Under the pieces are notes generated by a model. It made no database searches. It was given only the letters and a program-made list of their open reading frames with translations, and was not told the origin of the DNA. DNA of 64,000 bases from an uncultured Prochlorococcus sp. Lineage in GTDB: Bacteria; Cyanobacteriota; Cyanobacteriia; PCC-6307; Cyanobiaceae. Shown piece by piece: positions 33,747 to 44,983 of this stretch (positions are counted from its first letter, which is position 1; each line of letters starts with the position of its first letter). The DNA lies in the NCBI GenBank assembly GCA_902521995.1, contig CABYTO010000004.1:1-64000 (forward strand), in the 5' to 3' direction. The position numbers were made by a program, and so were the translations under genes.

Positions 33747-34151
33747 ATGGCAATTTCTCTAAAAGTTTTAGCTCCTAATAAAAATGTTTATCAAGGTGAA
33801 GCTGAAGAAGTTATCCTTCCTAGTACTACTGGTCAACTTGGTATATTACCTGGACATATCTCTTTAGTTACTGCTATAGATATTGGCGTTTTAAGGCTAA
33901 GAATAAATTCCCAATGGAAATCTATAGCCCTAATGGGGGGCTTCGCTGAAATTGAATCAGATGAAGTCATAGTTTTAGTAAATAATGCTGAAATTGGTTC
34001 TGAAATTAACGTTCAAAATGCTGAACAAGATCTCAAGGAAGCAAAATTAGCAATTAGCAAATTTTCTGAAAATGAAAAGAATCCAGAAAAAATTAAGGCC
34101 TTGAAAGAGGTTTCTAAGGCTGAGGCTAGAATTCAAGCTGCAAAGAACTAA
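33747..34151 (+). CDS. atpC: ATP synthase F1 epsilon subunit
   Basis: 134 residues: the beta-barrel N-terminal part ([39 protein letters not shown]) and a C-terminal helical hairpin rich in Ala, Lys and Glu. It couples rotation and limits ATP hydrolysis. 40 bp after atpD, same transcript; ends 3 bp from the convergent ycf65 gene. Confidence 0.94.
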   Translation: MAISLKVLAPNKNVYQGEAEEVILPSTTGQLGILPGHISLVTAIDIGVLRLRINSQWKSIALMGGFAEIESDEVIVLVNNAEIGSEINVQNAEQDLKEAKLAISKFSENEKNPEKIKALKEVSKAEARIQAAKN

Positions 34152-34154
34152 TAT

Positions 34155-34631
34155 TTAAGCGGTTCCACAAAAAGTTACTTCGGGAAACTTTAATTTTGCT
34201 TCTTCTAATTTTTTTGTTTTGCCTTCTTCTTGCCAATAATTTATTACTTCAGTAGCTTTATTCAATATCTCTACTCTTTCGTTATCTGTAATCCAGCCTT
34301 TATTCTCTAACTCACTTTTTAATTTTTCCCAAGCATCATCTCTTGGCCAAAAATAATAAGCAGTTAAAGGACTTGAACCTCCACCAACTATCTGATCCAC
34401 TGCTAAAGCCACATTATCAGGTAACCACAATACTTTAATTATGAACCTTCCTTCATCAGGCTTAGGGGTATAACCAGTAGGCACTCCATCTTCATCAATT
34501 GTGGCAGCAGCTAATACAGCTGTGGCACCCAACATTCCTGAATTAGGAGAAGAATTTTTAGACTTTAGTGAATCACTGTTTTTTTCCTTTTTTTCTGTTG
34601 AATTTTGATTTAACTTATCTGATGAGGTCAT
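34155..34631 (-). CDS. ycf65: Ribosomal protein PSRP-3 / Ycf65 (cS23)
   Basis: 158 residues. A Ser/Lys/Asn-rich variable N-terminus of about 55 residues precedes the conserved domain: [40 protein letters not shown] and [16 protein letters not shown]. This is the small-subunit protein shared by cyanobacteria and plastids. The family domain is about 100 residues, so the N-terminal tail is an extension. It converges on atpC. Confidence 0.88.
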   Translation of the reverse strand: MTSSDKLNQNSTEKKEKNSDSLKSKNSSPNSGMLGATAVLAAATIDEDGVPTGYTPKPDEGRFIIKVLWLPDNVALAVDQIVGGGSSPLTAYYFWPRDDAWEKLKSELENKGWITDNERVEILNKATEVINYWQEEGKTKKLEEAKLKFPEVTFCGTA

Positions 34632-34737
34632 TCATTTATTTGTGTTTAATAAATAATTTATCAGTTTATGGTCACATTTTGATTGATTTATTCAAAATTT
34701 CTTGATTTTAATCATTGATACCTTCTAAACAGAATTT

Positions 34738-34896
34738 TTATCTATCATGAGATACTTCATAAAAGTCATAAATAGTAGCTTCTAATGAATCCCAAAGATC
34801 TTTGGGGATATCGTTTTCTTCTGCGAACATGCCAAGCTGACTAGCTAAGCCTCTTGCTTGAGAGAGTTTCGAATCATATGAATCGGACTTATTCAT
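34738..34896 (-). CDS. 52-residue hypothetical protein
   Basis: ATG start. A soluble acidic protein: MNKSDSYDSKLSQARGLASQ, LGMFAEENDIPKDLWDSLE, then ATIYDFYEVSHDR. The LGMFAEENDIPKDLWDSLEA segment looks well constrained. It lies between pepP (upstream on the same strand) and ycf65. Not recognised. Confidence 0.5.
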   Translation of the reverse strand: MNKSDSYDSKLSQARGLASQLGMFAEENDIPKDLWDSLEATIYDFYEVSHDR

Positions 34897-34950
34897 TTTT
34901 GAGCTTTAAACTTAATAAAAAATAAATCTATTAATAAGATAAGTCAAATT

Positions 34951-36276
34951 TTAAAATTCTAAATCAGAAATTTCTTTTTTTGCGGCAATGCTTAAAACTT
35001 CAGGGTTTGCATCTTTGACCAAAACATCATCTTCAATTCTTATCCCTATACCTTTCCATTTATCTTCTATGAGAGGTTGTCCCTTAGGGACTGGAATCCT
35101 ATCACTTATATAAATCCCAGGTTCTACCGTAAGGATCATTCCATTCTGTAATGGCACTTCATAGTCTCCCATTCTGTATGCTCCAACATCATGAACATCT
35201 AAGCCGAGCCAATGTCCAGTTCTATGCATGTAAAGATGTTTATAAGATTGATTCTCAATTATCTCCTCAGTACTGCCCGACAATAACCCAATTTCTTTTA
35301 ATCCTTCTATCAGCATTATTAAGGCAACATTATGAACAGCACTAGAATTTGATCCCCTTACAGCACTTTTAATTGCATTTTTCTGAGCACTCAATACAAT
35401 TTCATAGATAATTTTTTGCTCATTAGAAAATTTGCCACCTATTGGAATAGTTCTTGTTATGTCTCCGTTGTAATAATCAGTTAGTGAGCAGCCAGCATCC
35501 ACTAACAATAAATCGTCCTTCTTCAAGGGTGAATTATTTAAAGTGTAATGCAAAATACATGCATTATCTCCTGAGGCAACGATAGAGTTATAAGCTGGCC
35601 CTCTCGCCCCTTTTTCCAAAAAGAATCCCTCTAAAAGCCCCTGAATTTGTCTTTCATTATTCTTTGATGAGATAGATTTTCTAACTAATTCATGAGCTTC
35701 GGCTGAAATATGTATAGCCTCTCTCATTCTTTTAATTTCAAATTCACTTTTTATTAATCTCATCTCATTTAAATAAATTTCTGGAGATTTTATAGAATTT
35801 GCTCCAACCCCTAATCTTGAACGATTATCAAGTTGTTGTGAAAATATCTCAAGTACTAGTTTCTCAATTAATGGATGCTTACCAATTGAAAAAACAAGCT
35901 CATCAGAACCATTTATGTAAGCTGGGAGTAAATCTTTTAATTCGTTTATTGAGTGAGCCTTATCAGCATTAAATTCTTTTTCAGCGCCTTCTAAACCCCA
36001 TCTAAAGCCGTGCCAGACTTCGCTAATAACATCTTTAGGAGCAACAAACATAATGAATCTCTCACCTTTAGGCTTATGCGATAAGAAGAGAGCGATTGCA
36101 TCTGGCTCATCAAAACCGGTTAAATACCAGAAATTACTATCTTGTCTAAAAGGATATTCACAATCAGCATGATGCTTTACAAGATTAGCCCCCGGGATGA
36201 TAGCAGCTTTTCCACCTAATTTATTTAGGAAAATTTCTCTTCTTTCTTCAAAAACTTTATTGTCGGGTTTAAACAT
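34951..36276 (-). CDS. pepP: Xaa-Pro aminopeptidase (M24B)
   Basis: 441 residues, the AMP family length. An N-terminal creatinase-like domain (DCEYPFRQDSNFWYLTGFDE) precedes the pita-bread catalytic domain with metal ligands in LLVDAGCSLTDYYNGDITRT (two Asp), HRTGHWLGLDVHD (His), LTVEPGIYI (Glu) and IGIRIEDDVLV (Glu). It removes N-terminal residues before proline using two Mn ions. Confidence 0.92.
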   Translation of the reverse strand: MFKPDNKVFEERREIFLNKLGGKAAIIPGANLVKHHADCEYPFRQDSNFWYLTGFDEPDAIALFLSHKPKGERFIMFVAPKDVISEVWHGFRWGLEGAEKEFNADKAHSINELKDLLPAYINGSDELVFSIGKHPLIEKLVLEIFSQQLDNRSRLGVGANSIKSPEIYLNEMRLIKSEFEIKRMREAIHISAEAHELVRKSISSKNNERQIQGLLEGFFLEKGARGPAYNSIVASGDNACILHYTLNNSPLKKDDLLLVDAGCSLTDYYNGDITRTIPIGGKFSNEQKIIYEIVLSAQKNAIKSAVRGSNSSAVHNVALIMLIEGLKEIGLLSGSTEEIIENQSYKHLYMHRTGHWLGLDVHDVGAYRMGDYEVPLQNGMILTVEPGIYISDRIPVPKGQPLIEDKWKGIGIRIEDDVLVKDANPEVLSIAAKKEISDLEF

Positions 36277-36350
36277 AAATTGTGTATTGGCGTGTTTTTA
36301 AAAAAAATGGAAGAATGAATTAAAACAGATTCTATATTTAATCTATTTTA

Positions 36351-37334
36351 ATGGAACCAAGTGTTTACGGCTTAATTTTACTCATCATTATCATTTTAAT
36401 TGGATCAGCATGTTGTTCGGGAGTAGAGGCTGCTTTTTTAGCTGTGAATTCAATAAGAATTTTAGAAATAGCCTCTAGACAAAAGCCAAAAAGTTCTGCA
36501 AATCAACTTCTAAAGCTGCGAAAACATCTTGGTAGGACACTAACTGTAATTACTATTACTAATAATGGATTTAATATAATTGGCAGTCTTATTTTAGGTG
36601 TATACGGAGCATTGGTAATTAATAGTAGTTTTGGCTTAACCATTTTTTCGATAGCTTTTTACATACTAGTTGTTTTAGTAGGAGAAGTACTACCCAAAGC
36701 TCTTGGTACAAGATTTTCGGCTCAAATAGCATTGTTATCCGTTCCTATCTTGAGAATATTAAATAATTTAATGAGGCCATTCTTAATATTAATAGAACAA
36801 ATATTTCCTGTTATTACAGCAGAAAATGAAATTTCAACAGATGAAGAAGAAATTAGACAAATGGCAAAAATTGGAAGTCAAAAAGGTTTAATAGAAGCAG
36901 ATGAGGCGGCAATGATATTTAAGGTTTTTCAATTAAATGATTTAAAAGCTAAAGACTTAATGACCCCTAGAGTATCGGCACCTTGTCTTGATGGGTCTTC
37001 AAATCTTGATGAAATTTCAAAAGTTATAATGTCTAACAGCTCTCCATGGTGGGTTATTTTAGGAGATAAAGTTGACAAAATACAAGGGGTAGTAAAACGT
37101 GAAAAAATGTTGGCAGAATTAATTAATGGGGAAAATAAAAAATTATTATCAGAAATTTGCGAACCTGTGGACTACATTCCGGAAATGATTAAAGCAGATC
37201 AATTATTAACTAAATTTGACAAGAATCATAAAGGAGTAAAAGTAGTAGTAGATGAATTCGGGGGATTCGTGGGAATTATTGGTGCAGAAGCTGTGTTATC
37301 TGTGTTAGCTGGTTGGTGGAAAAATAAATTATGA
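36351..37334 (+). CDS. CNNM/CorC-family membrane protein with CBS domains
   Basis: 327 residues. The N-terminal DUF21 region has three to four helices (LILLIIIILIGSACCSGVEA; LTVITITNNGFNIIGSLILG; LGLTIFSIAFYILVVLVGEVLP), then an acidic linker (ENEISTDEEEIRQMAKIGSQ) and a CBS pair (KDLMTPRVSAPCL; VVVDEFGGFVGIIGAEAVLS). The family is linked to Mg or Co transport. It lacks the C-terminal CorC/HlyC domain of longer members. Overlaps the GTPase gene by 4 bases. Confidence 0.83.
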   Translation: MEPSVYGLILLIIIILIGSACCSGVEAAFLAVNSIRILEIASRQKPKSSANQLLKLRKHLGRTLTVITITNNGFNIIGSLILGVYGALVINSSFGLTIFSIAFYILVVLVGEVLPKALGTRFSAQIALLSVPILRILNNLMRPFLILIEQIFPVITAENEISTDEEEIRQMAKIGSQKGLIEADEAAMIFKVFQLNDLKAKDLMTPRVSAPCLDGSSNLDEISKVIMSNSSPWWVILGDKVDKIQGVVKREKMLAELINGENKKLLSEICEPVDYIPEMIKADQLLTKFDKNHKGVKVVVDEFGGFVGIIGAEAVLSVLAGWWKNKL

Positions 37335-38572
37335 AAAAATTGCAAACTAATAAAAATTATTTACTTTTAAAAAATTGGTGGGAGACGATAGACCTTACCA
37401 ACTATGAAAAAAGTTTTCTTAATAGTGAAATAATTGCTTTTAATCAACAACTTTTAAGACTCAAAGAAAAAAAAATTAGAATTGGCACATATGGCAAATC
37501 AGGCGTAGGAAAATCTTCTATATTAAATTCATTATTAAAAAAAGACATATTCAAAACAGATGTTATTAATGGGACCACAAGAGAAATACAATCGGAAACT
37601 TGGACTCTTAAACATCAAACACTCAATAGCTTAGAGTTGCTAGATTCTCCAGGATTTGATTTCTGCAATATTAAATTCCCAGATAAAGTGTACTCTTGTA
37701 TAAATCATTCAGACCTTATTTTATTTATAGTTTCGGGAGATTTAAATAGAAATGAGTTAAGCGAAATCAGTTCATTTATAAAAGATGGGAAAAAAATTAT
37801 TGTAATTTTAAACAAAATCAATCAATTTAATAACGATGAATTAAAAGAAATAATTGAAAATATAAAGTTTAAACTTCCAAAAGATTTAAATATTCCAATA
37901 ATTATTAATCGTGAAAACAATCTTAAAAATTACATAACAAAAATAATAAATCAATATGGTGACATATTATTAACACTAAATTCTATTCAATCAGCTGACA
38001 AATTATTTTTGCGAATTAAAGAGCAAAGATTAAAAAGAAGGAAGAAATTAGCTCAATCAACTATTGGTAAATTTTCGACTATAAAGGCATCAGCGGTAGC
38101 TCTTAATCCTTTTATTTTATTTGATGTTGCTGGTAGTTTCGCACTAGATACTGCATTAATTAGCGAATTAAGTAAGATTTATGGCTTAAAATTGAAAGGG
38201 GAATCTACAAGAAAAATATTTAAAAATATATCCATAAATAATTTATTTTTGGGAGTTACTCAAGTTAGCATCAACACATCTTTAAACCTTGTTAAGAAAG
38301 TAATACTATTAACAGCACCTTTTACTAACGGTCTTTCATTATTACCCTATGGACCCATTGCAATAATTCAAGCAGCAATGGCTGTATATTCTACTAGAAC
38401 CTTAGGGAAGTTGGCAGCAAAAGAGATATTTATAAGAAGCAAAGCTTCTTTTTTAGAACCCGCAATTATGATCCAAAATATGACTGTTAATGACCCTGAG
38501 ATTTATAACCACATAAATATTTATTTTTCTAATAGAAATTTAAATAATAATTTTATTAGTATTCTGCCATAA
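37331..38572 (+). CDS. Membrane-associated GTPase of the Era/DUF697-like type
   Basis: 413 residues. The G domain has G1 GKSGVGKSSILN, G3 LLDSPGFDF (DxxG variant DSPG) and G4 LNKI. The C-terminal half is Ala/Gly-rich and amphipathic (LNPFILFDVAGSFALDTALI; VILLTAPFTNGLSLLPYGPI), resembling the DUF697/EcsC-like region of cyanobacterial slr1462-type GTPases. It starts within the stop of the CNNM-type gene (ATGA), so both are translated together. Role unknown. Confidence 0.73.
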   Translation: MKKLQTNKNYLLLKNWWETIDLTNYEKSFLNSEIIAFNQQLLRLKEKKIRIGTYGKSGVGKSSILNSLLKKDIFKTDVINGTTREIQSETWTLKHQTLNSLELLDSPGFDFCNIKFPDKVYSCINHSDLILFIVSGDLNRNELSEISSFIKDGKKIIVILNKINQFNNDELKEIIENIKFKLPKDLNIPIIINRENNLKNYITKIINQYGDILLTLNSIQSADKLFLRIKEQRLKRRKKLAQSTIGKFSTIKASAVALNPFILFDVAGSFALDTALISELSKIYGLKLKGESTRKIFKNISINNLFLGVTQVSINTSLNLVKKVILLTAPFTNGLSLLPYGPIAIIQAAMAVYSTRTLGKLAAKEIFIRSKASFLEPAIMIQNMTVNDPEIYNHINIYFSNRNLNNNFISILP

Positions 38573-38579
38573 AACTCAA

Positions 38580-39158
38580 ATGGAAAATAGCATTGCATTA
38601 TTTGGTACCAGCGCAGATCCACCTACAATTGGTCATAAAAAAATACTTGAAGAATTATCCAAAATTTATCCTTTTACGGTTAGTTATGTAAGCAATAACC
38701 CAAACAAAAATCACAAAGAGGATATTTCTATTCGTAGCCATTTATTAAAAACTCTTATTGAAGATTTAGATAATCCAAAAATTTTATTTAATCAAAGTAT
38801 TAGTAGCCAATGGGCAGTAGAATCAATTAAAAAATGTAAAAGAATTTATGAATTTAATAATTTAGATTTTGTTATTGGGAGTGATTTAATTAAAGATATT
38901 TTGCATTGGAAAAATTTTGATAAAATTATTAAGGAGGTAAGTTTTTTTATAATTTTAAGAGACGGATATCCTGTTGAATCAGATACTCTTAAAATGTTTG
39001 AAAATTATAATTTGAAATTTAAGATTTCAACCATAAAAGTCCCCAACATTTCAAGTTCTAAGTTAAGGTCAAATTTTAATTATTCTAATTTACCAACTTC
39101 ATTAATAAGTATTGTTAAAAAGAATAATTTATATGAATCCACTAAATTAGTTGAATGA
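38580..39158 (+). CDS. nadD: Nicotinate-nucleotide adenylyltransferase
   Basis: 192 residues. HxGH-type start ALFGTSADPPTIGHKKIL, and a C-terminal ISSSKLRSNF (ISSTxxR type) nucleotide-binding motif. It makes deamido-NAD from nicotinate mononucleotide. It overlaps nadE by 4 bases, so the last two steps of NAD synthesis are coupled. Confidence 0.88.
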   Translation: MENSIALFGTSADPPTIGHKKILEELSKIYPFTVSYVSNNPNKNHKEDISIRSHLLKTLIEDLDNPKILFNQSISSQWAVESIKKCKRIYEFNNLDFVIGSDLIKDILHWKNFDKIIKEVSFFIILRDGYPVESDTLKMFENYNLKFKISTIKVPNISSSKLRSNFNYSNLPTSLISIVKKNNLYESTKLVE

Positions 39159-40852
39159 AGTTTTTACTTGCTCAAATCAATCCAGTAGTTGGAGACTTAG
39201 AGGGCAATGCAAAAAAAATACTTTATGTTGCATCGAAAGCTGGCTCAGATTCTGCTGATTTAGTTCTTACTCCAGAATTATCATTATGGGGATATCCAGC
39301 AAATGACCTACTTCTAAAACAAAATTTAATCAAAAATCAATATCAAATTCTTGATCGATTAGCTTCAGATATTAATCAAAAATATGGAAACTTGAGTATC
39401 ACAGTGGGGATAGCTGAGATAATAAATGATTCTTTTTTCCCAAATCTCTATAATTCTATTGCATTGCTTGAGCGCGGTGAATGGAAAATAATTGCTCGTA
39501 AAATTATTCTTCCTACTTATGAAGTATTTGATGAGAAAAGATACTTTAGATCAGGAGAAGAAGTTTCCGTATTATTAAAAGAAATAAATAATAAAACTTG
39601 GCGACTTGGATTTACGATATGTGAGGATTTATGGGTGAACAAAAATATAGAAGGTAGGGGAATTCATAAAAAGAATCCTATTTTTGATTTAAAGAAAAAA
39701 AAAGTTGATATTTTAGTGAATTTATCAGCTTCCCCTTATACCTTCAAAAAGTTAGAGCTAAGATACAAAGTTTCCAATTTTGCTGCTAAATATCTTCAAG
39801 TACCGCTGATATATGTAAACCAGATTGGAGCAAATGATAATTTAATTTTTGATGGAAATAGTTTTATTCTTGATAAAAATGGAGCTAAAATTAAGCAATT
39901 AAAATCTTTTTCAGAAGACCTCTCAAGTTGGGATATTGAACAAACAAACCCTCAAAAAAATAAATTTGAAAAGTCTGAGATGTCATCGATTTTTGATGCA
40001 TTAGTACTAGGTGTAAAGGATTATGCTCAAAAATGCGGTTTTAAAACAGCTTTAATTGGACTAAGTGGTGGCATTGATTCAGCACTAGTTTCAGCAATTG
40101 CGACAGCTGCTCTTGGCAGTAATAATATTTATTGCGTCTCAATGCCCTCTAAGTGGAGTTCATCCCATTCAAAAAGTGATGCAAAAGATTTAGCGAGAAG
40201 ACTAAAGATTCATTATGACACTATTCCAATTGAAAACTTGATGAGCTCTTTTGAAGAATCTTTTGTAAAAACCATATCTGTCGAGATGGCTGAAATAACA
40301 AATCAAAATATTCAATCAAGAATCAGAGGCACGCTTCTGATGGCTTTAGCAAATCAAGAAAAGCATTTATTACTTTCAACAGGAAATAAATCAGAACTAG
40401 CTGTAGGATATTGCACACTTTATGGTGATATGAATGGGGGATTATCGGTAATTGGGGATTTATATAAAACTAATGTTTTTAAATTATGCAATTGGCTTGA
40501 TAGTGAAGATTCAATTAATCATAGAAAATCATATATGTTAGATACTAATGTAGATTTAATTGGAAAAAATATACGTACGAAAGCTCCAAGTGCCGAACTA
40601 GGACCTGATCAATTAGATACTGATTCTCTCCCACCTTATTCTATTTTAGATAATATTCTTAAAGGAATTATTGAAGAGAAAAAAGATTTAGTACAACTAG
40701 AAGAAGATGGTTATAAAAAAGATTTAATTTTAAAAATTATCTCACTCATAAAAAAAGCGGAATTTAAAAGAAAGCAGGCTCCTCCTATCCTAAAACTAAG
40801 CAGTCAATCATTAGGAAATGACTGGAGAGTTCCCATAGCAATATCTTATTAA
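39155..40852 (+). CDS. nadE: Glutamine-dependent NAD synthetase
   Basis: 565 residues in two domains. An N-terminal nitrilase-type glutaminase (Glu41 in LTPELSLWGYP, a Lys in the ARKIILPTYEVFDE region, nucleophile Cys in GFTICEDLW) feeds ammonia to the C-terminal synthetase (PP-loop IGLSGGIDSAL, STGNKSELAVGYCTLYGD). It amidates deamido-NAD. Overlaps nadD at the start and the convergent DUF3326-like gene by 4 bases at the end. Confidence 0.95.
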   Translation: MKFLLAQINPVVGDLEGNAKKILYVASKAGSDSADLVLTPELSLWGYPANDLLLKQNLIKNQYQILDRLASDINQKYGNLSITVGIAEIINDSFFPNLYNSIALLERGEWKIIARKIILPTYEVFDEKRYFRSGEEVSVLLKEINNKTWRLGFTICEDLWVNKNIEGRGIHKKNPIFDLKKKKVDILVNLSASPYTFKKLELRYKVSNFAAKYLQVPLIYVNQIGANDNLIFDGNSFILDKNGAKIKQLKSFSEDLSSWDIEQTNPQKNKFEKSEMSSIFDALVLGVKDYAQKCGFKTALIGLSGGIDSALVSAIATAALGSNNIYCVSMPSKWSSSHSKSDAKDLARRLKIHYDTIPIENLMSSFEESFVKTISVEMAEITNQNIQSRIRGTLLMALANQEKHLLLSTGNKSELAVGYCTLYGDMNGGLSVIGDLYKTNVFKLCNWLDSEDSINHRKSYMLDTNVDLIGKNIRTKAPSAELGPDQLDTDSLPPYSILDNILKGIIEEKKDLVQLEEDGYKKDLILKIISLIKKAEFKRKQAPPILKLSSQSLGNDWRVPIAISY

Positions 40853-41907
40853 TTACTATAAGAACTCTCTTGGATTTTTTTTAAAGGCCGTCTAACTGAA
40901 TCAAGGTTGATACCTTTTTTGATAGCAAGAATTATGCCTGCGGCTTCTAAATAATTATCCACTTCAAAAAGATTGGGATAATCATAAAACTCATTTGTCA
41001 CTTTTAATGTATTTTGATTTTTTACAGAGATAATATTTAAACCTTTTTCAAGCCCTGCTAGTACTGCTTCTCCACCTAGTGCCCCATTTGGAACAACAAT
41101 AGATTCAATCTGATCAGGGTGTAGTGAGATTAATTCATTTTTAGCGGGCAATTCAACAATATCAGGAGCATTACTTAATCCAATCAGTACGGAGGGTAAA
41201 AAGGTGAATCCTATTTCTTCTGCAGATGCACGAGGATCTAAATTTTCATTTAATTCAATTGGATTTAAAGCAGGTGCGTGAGCACAGGGAACTTTCAAAA
41301 ACTTGCTAATTAAATGACTTATAACTGCTTCGACTCCAGAAATAGGATCAATCCCTTTCCCCTCTCTATAGATATTTGTCTCTAAAGAATCTGAATCATC
41401 TGGAAATTTTGCCACAATTGCTATTGCCGTAACTCCTTTTTCTATTAAACATTCTCCAGCTTCAATTAGAGTATCAGGATTTTCAATTATACCACCACTT
41501 ATTTTTGAAGAATCAGAATCAATAACTATGTTTAATGGTTTTTTTGTAATCACATAAGAATGAACATTAATCCCTAATGTAGAAACACATGCATCAGCAA
41601 CCTGTAAATGTCTTACTAATATTTCTTTTTCAATGGCTGAATCAAAAATTATCCCAATTTTCTGTTGCTTTACCCTTTTTAGAGCGATTTCTCCTTTGGC
41701 AAGTCGGTCTAAACTATAACCCTCAACATAAAAAATATTTTTATCTTTTTCAGAAAGAGTACCGCCATTCATAACATTTGGATGAGTAATTAAACATCCA
41801 CTTGCCGATGCTAATAATTTAGCGGTAGGAAGTGCATCCCCAGCAAAACCTCCAACTTCACAACCAATACCTGTTGGAACAATGAATATTGTTGGTGAAT
41901 TTTCCAT
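40849..41907 (-). CDS. DUF3326-family protein
   Basis: 352 residues, beginning SPTIFIVPTGIGCEVGGFAG-DALPTAKLLASASGCLITHP. Glycine-rich blocks VPNGALGGEAVLAGLEKGLN and ISGGIIENPDTLIEAGECLI are the hallmarks of this cyanobacterial/plant family of unknown biochemistry. Cytoplasmic. On the minus strand downstream of the ferredoxin gene and possibly the last gene of the ATP synthase transcript. Confidence 0.78.
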   Translation of the reverse strand: MENSPTIFIVPTGIGCEVGGFAGDALPTAKLLASASGCLITHPNVMNGGTLSEKDKNIFYVEGYSLDRLAKGEIALKRVKQQKIGIIFDSAIEKEILVRHLQVADACVSTLGINVHSYVITKKPLNIVIDSDSSKISGGIIENPDTLIEAGECLIEKGVTAIAIVAKFPDDSDSLETNIYREGKGIDPISGVEAVISHLISKFLKVPCAHAPALNPIELNENLDPRASAEEIGFTFLPSVLIGLSNAPDIVELPAKNELISLHPDQIESIVVPNGALGGEAVLAGLEKGLNIISVKNQNTLKVTNEFYDYPNLFEVDNYLEAAGIILAIKKGINLDSVRRPLKKIQESSYSN

Positions 41908-41934
41908 TATTCAAAATATTTCAATTTATATTTT

Positions 41935-42126
41935 TTAATTAGCTAAGACAGCTTTAATTTTAAGTTTTTTTGTTCCAAAAGAGTCAATAGATTTTTGAAT
42001 ATCAACAATTGACCATCGAATCAAATCACCTTTTTTTTCTAAATTTGCAATGATAAATTCCCGTAAATTTTTTGATTTTATTGAAACTGGCCAATCTAGA
42101 TAATAATCAATTGAACTTAATTTCAT
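41935..42126 (-). CDS. 63-residue hypothetical protein coupled to ferredoxin gene
   Basis: A small soluble protein (MKLSSIDYYLDWPVSIKSKN; LREFIIANLEKKGDLIRWSI; then VDIQKSIDSFGTKKLKIKAVL). Its ATG overlaps the ferredoxin stop by 4 bases, so translation is coupled. The strand-helix-strand layout ending in KKLKIKAVL is compact. Not recognised; a ferredoxin partner or assembly role is only a guess from position. Confidence 0.6.
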   Translation of the reverse strand: MKLSSIDYYLDWPVSIKSKNLREFIIANLEKKGDLIRWSIVDIQKSIDSFGTKKLKIKAVLAN

Positions 42127-42449
42127 TTTTGATATTTACCAAATTGATCATTATATAAATCATCTTCGACTTCTTTACCAATAACTATATTCAAATCTGA
42201 CCTAGGATATGCCACACATAAAAGTGCAAAGCCCTTTTCCCTTAAATCATCATTTAATCCCATAGCATCTTCTTGATCTACAGATCCTTCCAATATCATG
42301 GATGCACAATCTGTACAAACTCCTGAACAACAACTACTTGGTAAATCTATTCCATTCATTTTTGCCGCTGAAATAAGATCTTGATCTTCAGAACATGAAA
42401 AACAAAAAGTCTTTTGCTCAAATTGAACTTTAATATTGTATTCAGGCAT
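42123..42449 (-). CDS. Plant-type [2Fe-2S] ferredoxin
   Basis: 108 residues with cluster ligands Cys40, Cys45, Cys48 and Cys78 (C-x4-C-x2-C-x29-C; CCSGVCTDCASM and LLCVAYPRSD). An extra Cys41 and two N-terminal Cys (CFSC) are unusual. It is not the main photosynthetic PetF judging by sequence. It sits 16 bp after atpG and overlaps the 63-residue gene, so may be co-expressed with ATP synthase. Confidence 0.87.
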   Translation of the reverse strand: MPEYNIKVQFEQKTFCFSCSEDQDLISAAKMNGIDLPSSCCSGVCTDCASMILEGSVDQEDAMGLNDDLREKGFALLCVAYPRSDLNIVIGKEVEDDLYNDQFGKYQK

Positions 42450-42465
42450 ATCCTAAATTATATTG

Positions 42466-43416
42466 CTAGACTGCTGAGCCTCCTACAACTTCTAATATTT
42501 CTTGAGTAATAGCTGCTTGTCTTGCTTTGTTATAAGTTAGATTCAAAGTACTTGCTAATTCTTTAGCATTATCACTTGCATTATTCATAGCAGTCATTCT
42601 GCATGCTAGTTCTGAAGCTGCCGACTCTTGAAGAGCTCTTAGTACCTGATTCTGTAAATATAATGGTAATAACGAATCCAATAGTTGATCAGGACTTTGT
42701 TCAAAAACAATATCTGATGGCAACTTCTCAGAATCACTTTTTTCCATATTTGATTTTTCTACAAGTAACTTACTATCTTTTGTAGTCAACCTAAAAATTT
42801 CATCGTTTTCCTCAGCAATTCCTTGGGGGTCAAGTGGCAAAAGTGTTTGAACTACAGGGGCACAGCTAACTAGAGTGATGAATTTCGTATAAATAATTTC
42901 CACCCTATCTGAATTTTCTGAAAGAAATTCAGCTAAAATCTCATTTGTAATTCCTTCAGAGTCCTTGACTGTGGGTACCTGTTCTAGTTCTTTGAAAGTA
43001 CTTTTAATTAAATATCTATCCTTTCTATTTTGAAAATATCCAATAGCTTTCTTCCCAACCAAAATTAAATTTGGCTGAAACCCCTGTTTCAGTAATTCGG
43101 CATATCTTATTTCTACCTTTTTTATTATATTTGTGTTGTAACCACCGCATAAACCTCTATCAGCAGTTATGCACACCAAATCGATGCTCTTTACTTCTCT
43201 CTTGGATAATAGAGGAGAATCGACAGCCTCAAATTGTACTCTAGATTGAATATTTTCTAAAACACGTGCAAGTTTATCTGCAAAAGGTCTACTTTTAAGA
43301 ACTTGATCTTGAGCTCTCCTAACTTTTGCAGCTGCAACAAGTCTCATGGCTTCCGTTATTTTTCTTGTATTTTTAACAGAAACGATTCGATCTCTAATCT
43401 CTTTAAGATTTGCCAT
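42466..43416 (-). CDS. atpG: ATP synthase F1 gamma subunit
   Basis: 316 residues, the cyanobacterial length. The N-terminal helix MANLKEIRDRIVSVKNTRKI and C-terminal helix ARQAAITQEILEVVGGSAV form the rotor coiled coil. The insert around VEKSNMEKSDSEKLPSD is in the position of the phototroph-specific regulatory insertion but lacks the Cys pair of chloroplast gamma, as in other cyanobacteria. 19 bp after atpA. Confidence 0.95.
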   Translation of the reverse strand: MANLKEIRDRIVSVKNTRKITEAMRLVAAAKVRRAQDQVLKSRPFADKLARVLENIQSRVQFEAVDSPLLSKREVKSIDLVCITADRGLCGGYNTNIIKKVEIRYAELLKQGFQPNLILVGKKAIGYFQNRKDRYLIKSTFKELEQVPTVKDSEGITNEILAEFLSENSDRVEIIYTKFITLVSCAPVVQTLLPLDPQGIAEENDEIFRLTTKDSKLLVEKSNMEKSDSEKLPSDIVFEQSPDQLLDSLLPLYLQNQVLRALQESAASELACRMTAMNNASDNAKELASTLNLTYNKARQAAITQEILEVVGGSAV

Positions 43417-43435
43417 GGTATCTCCTTAAATAAAT

Positions 43436-44965
<1,530 letters not shown>

Positions 44966-44983
44966 TTAAGGTTGATTTAAAAG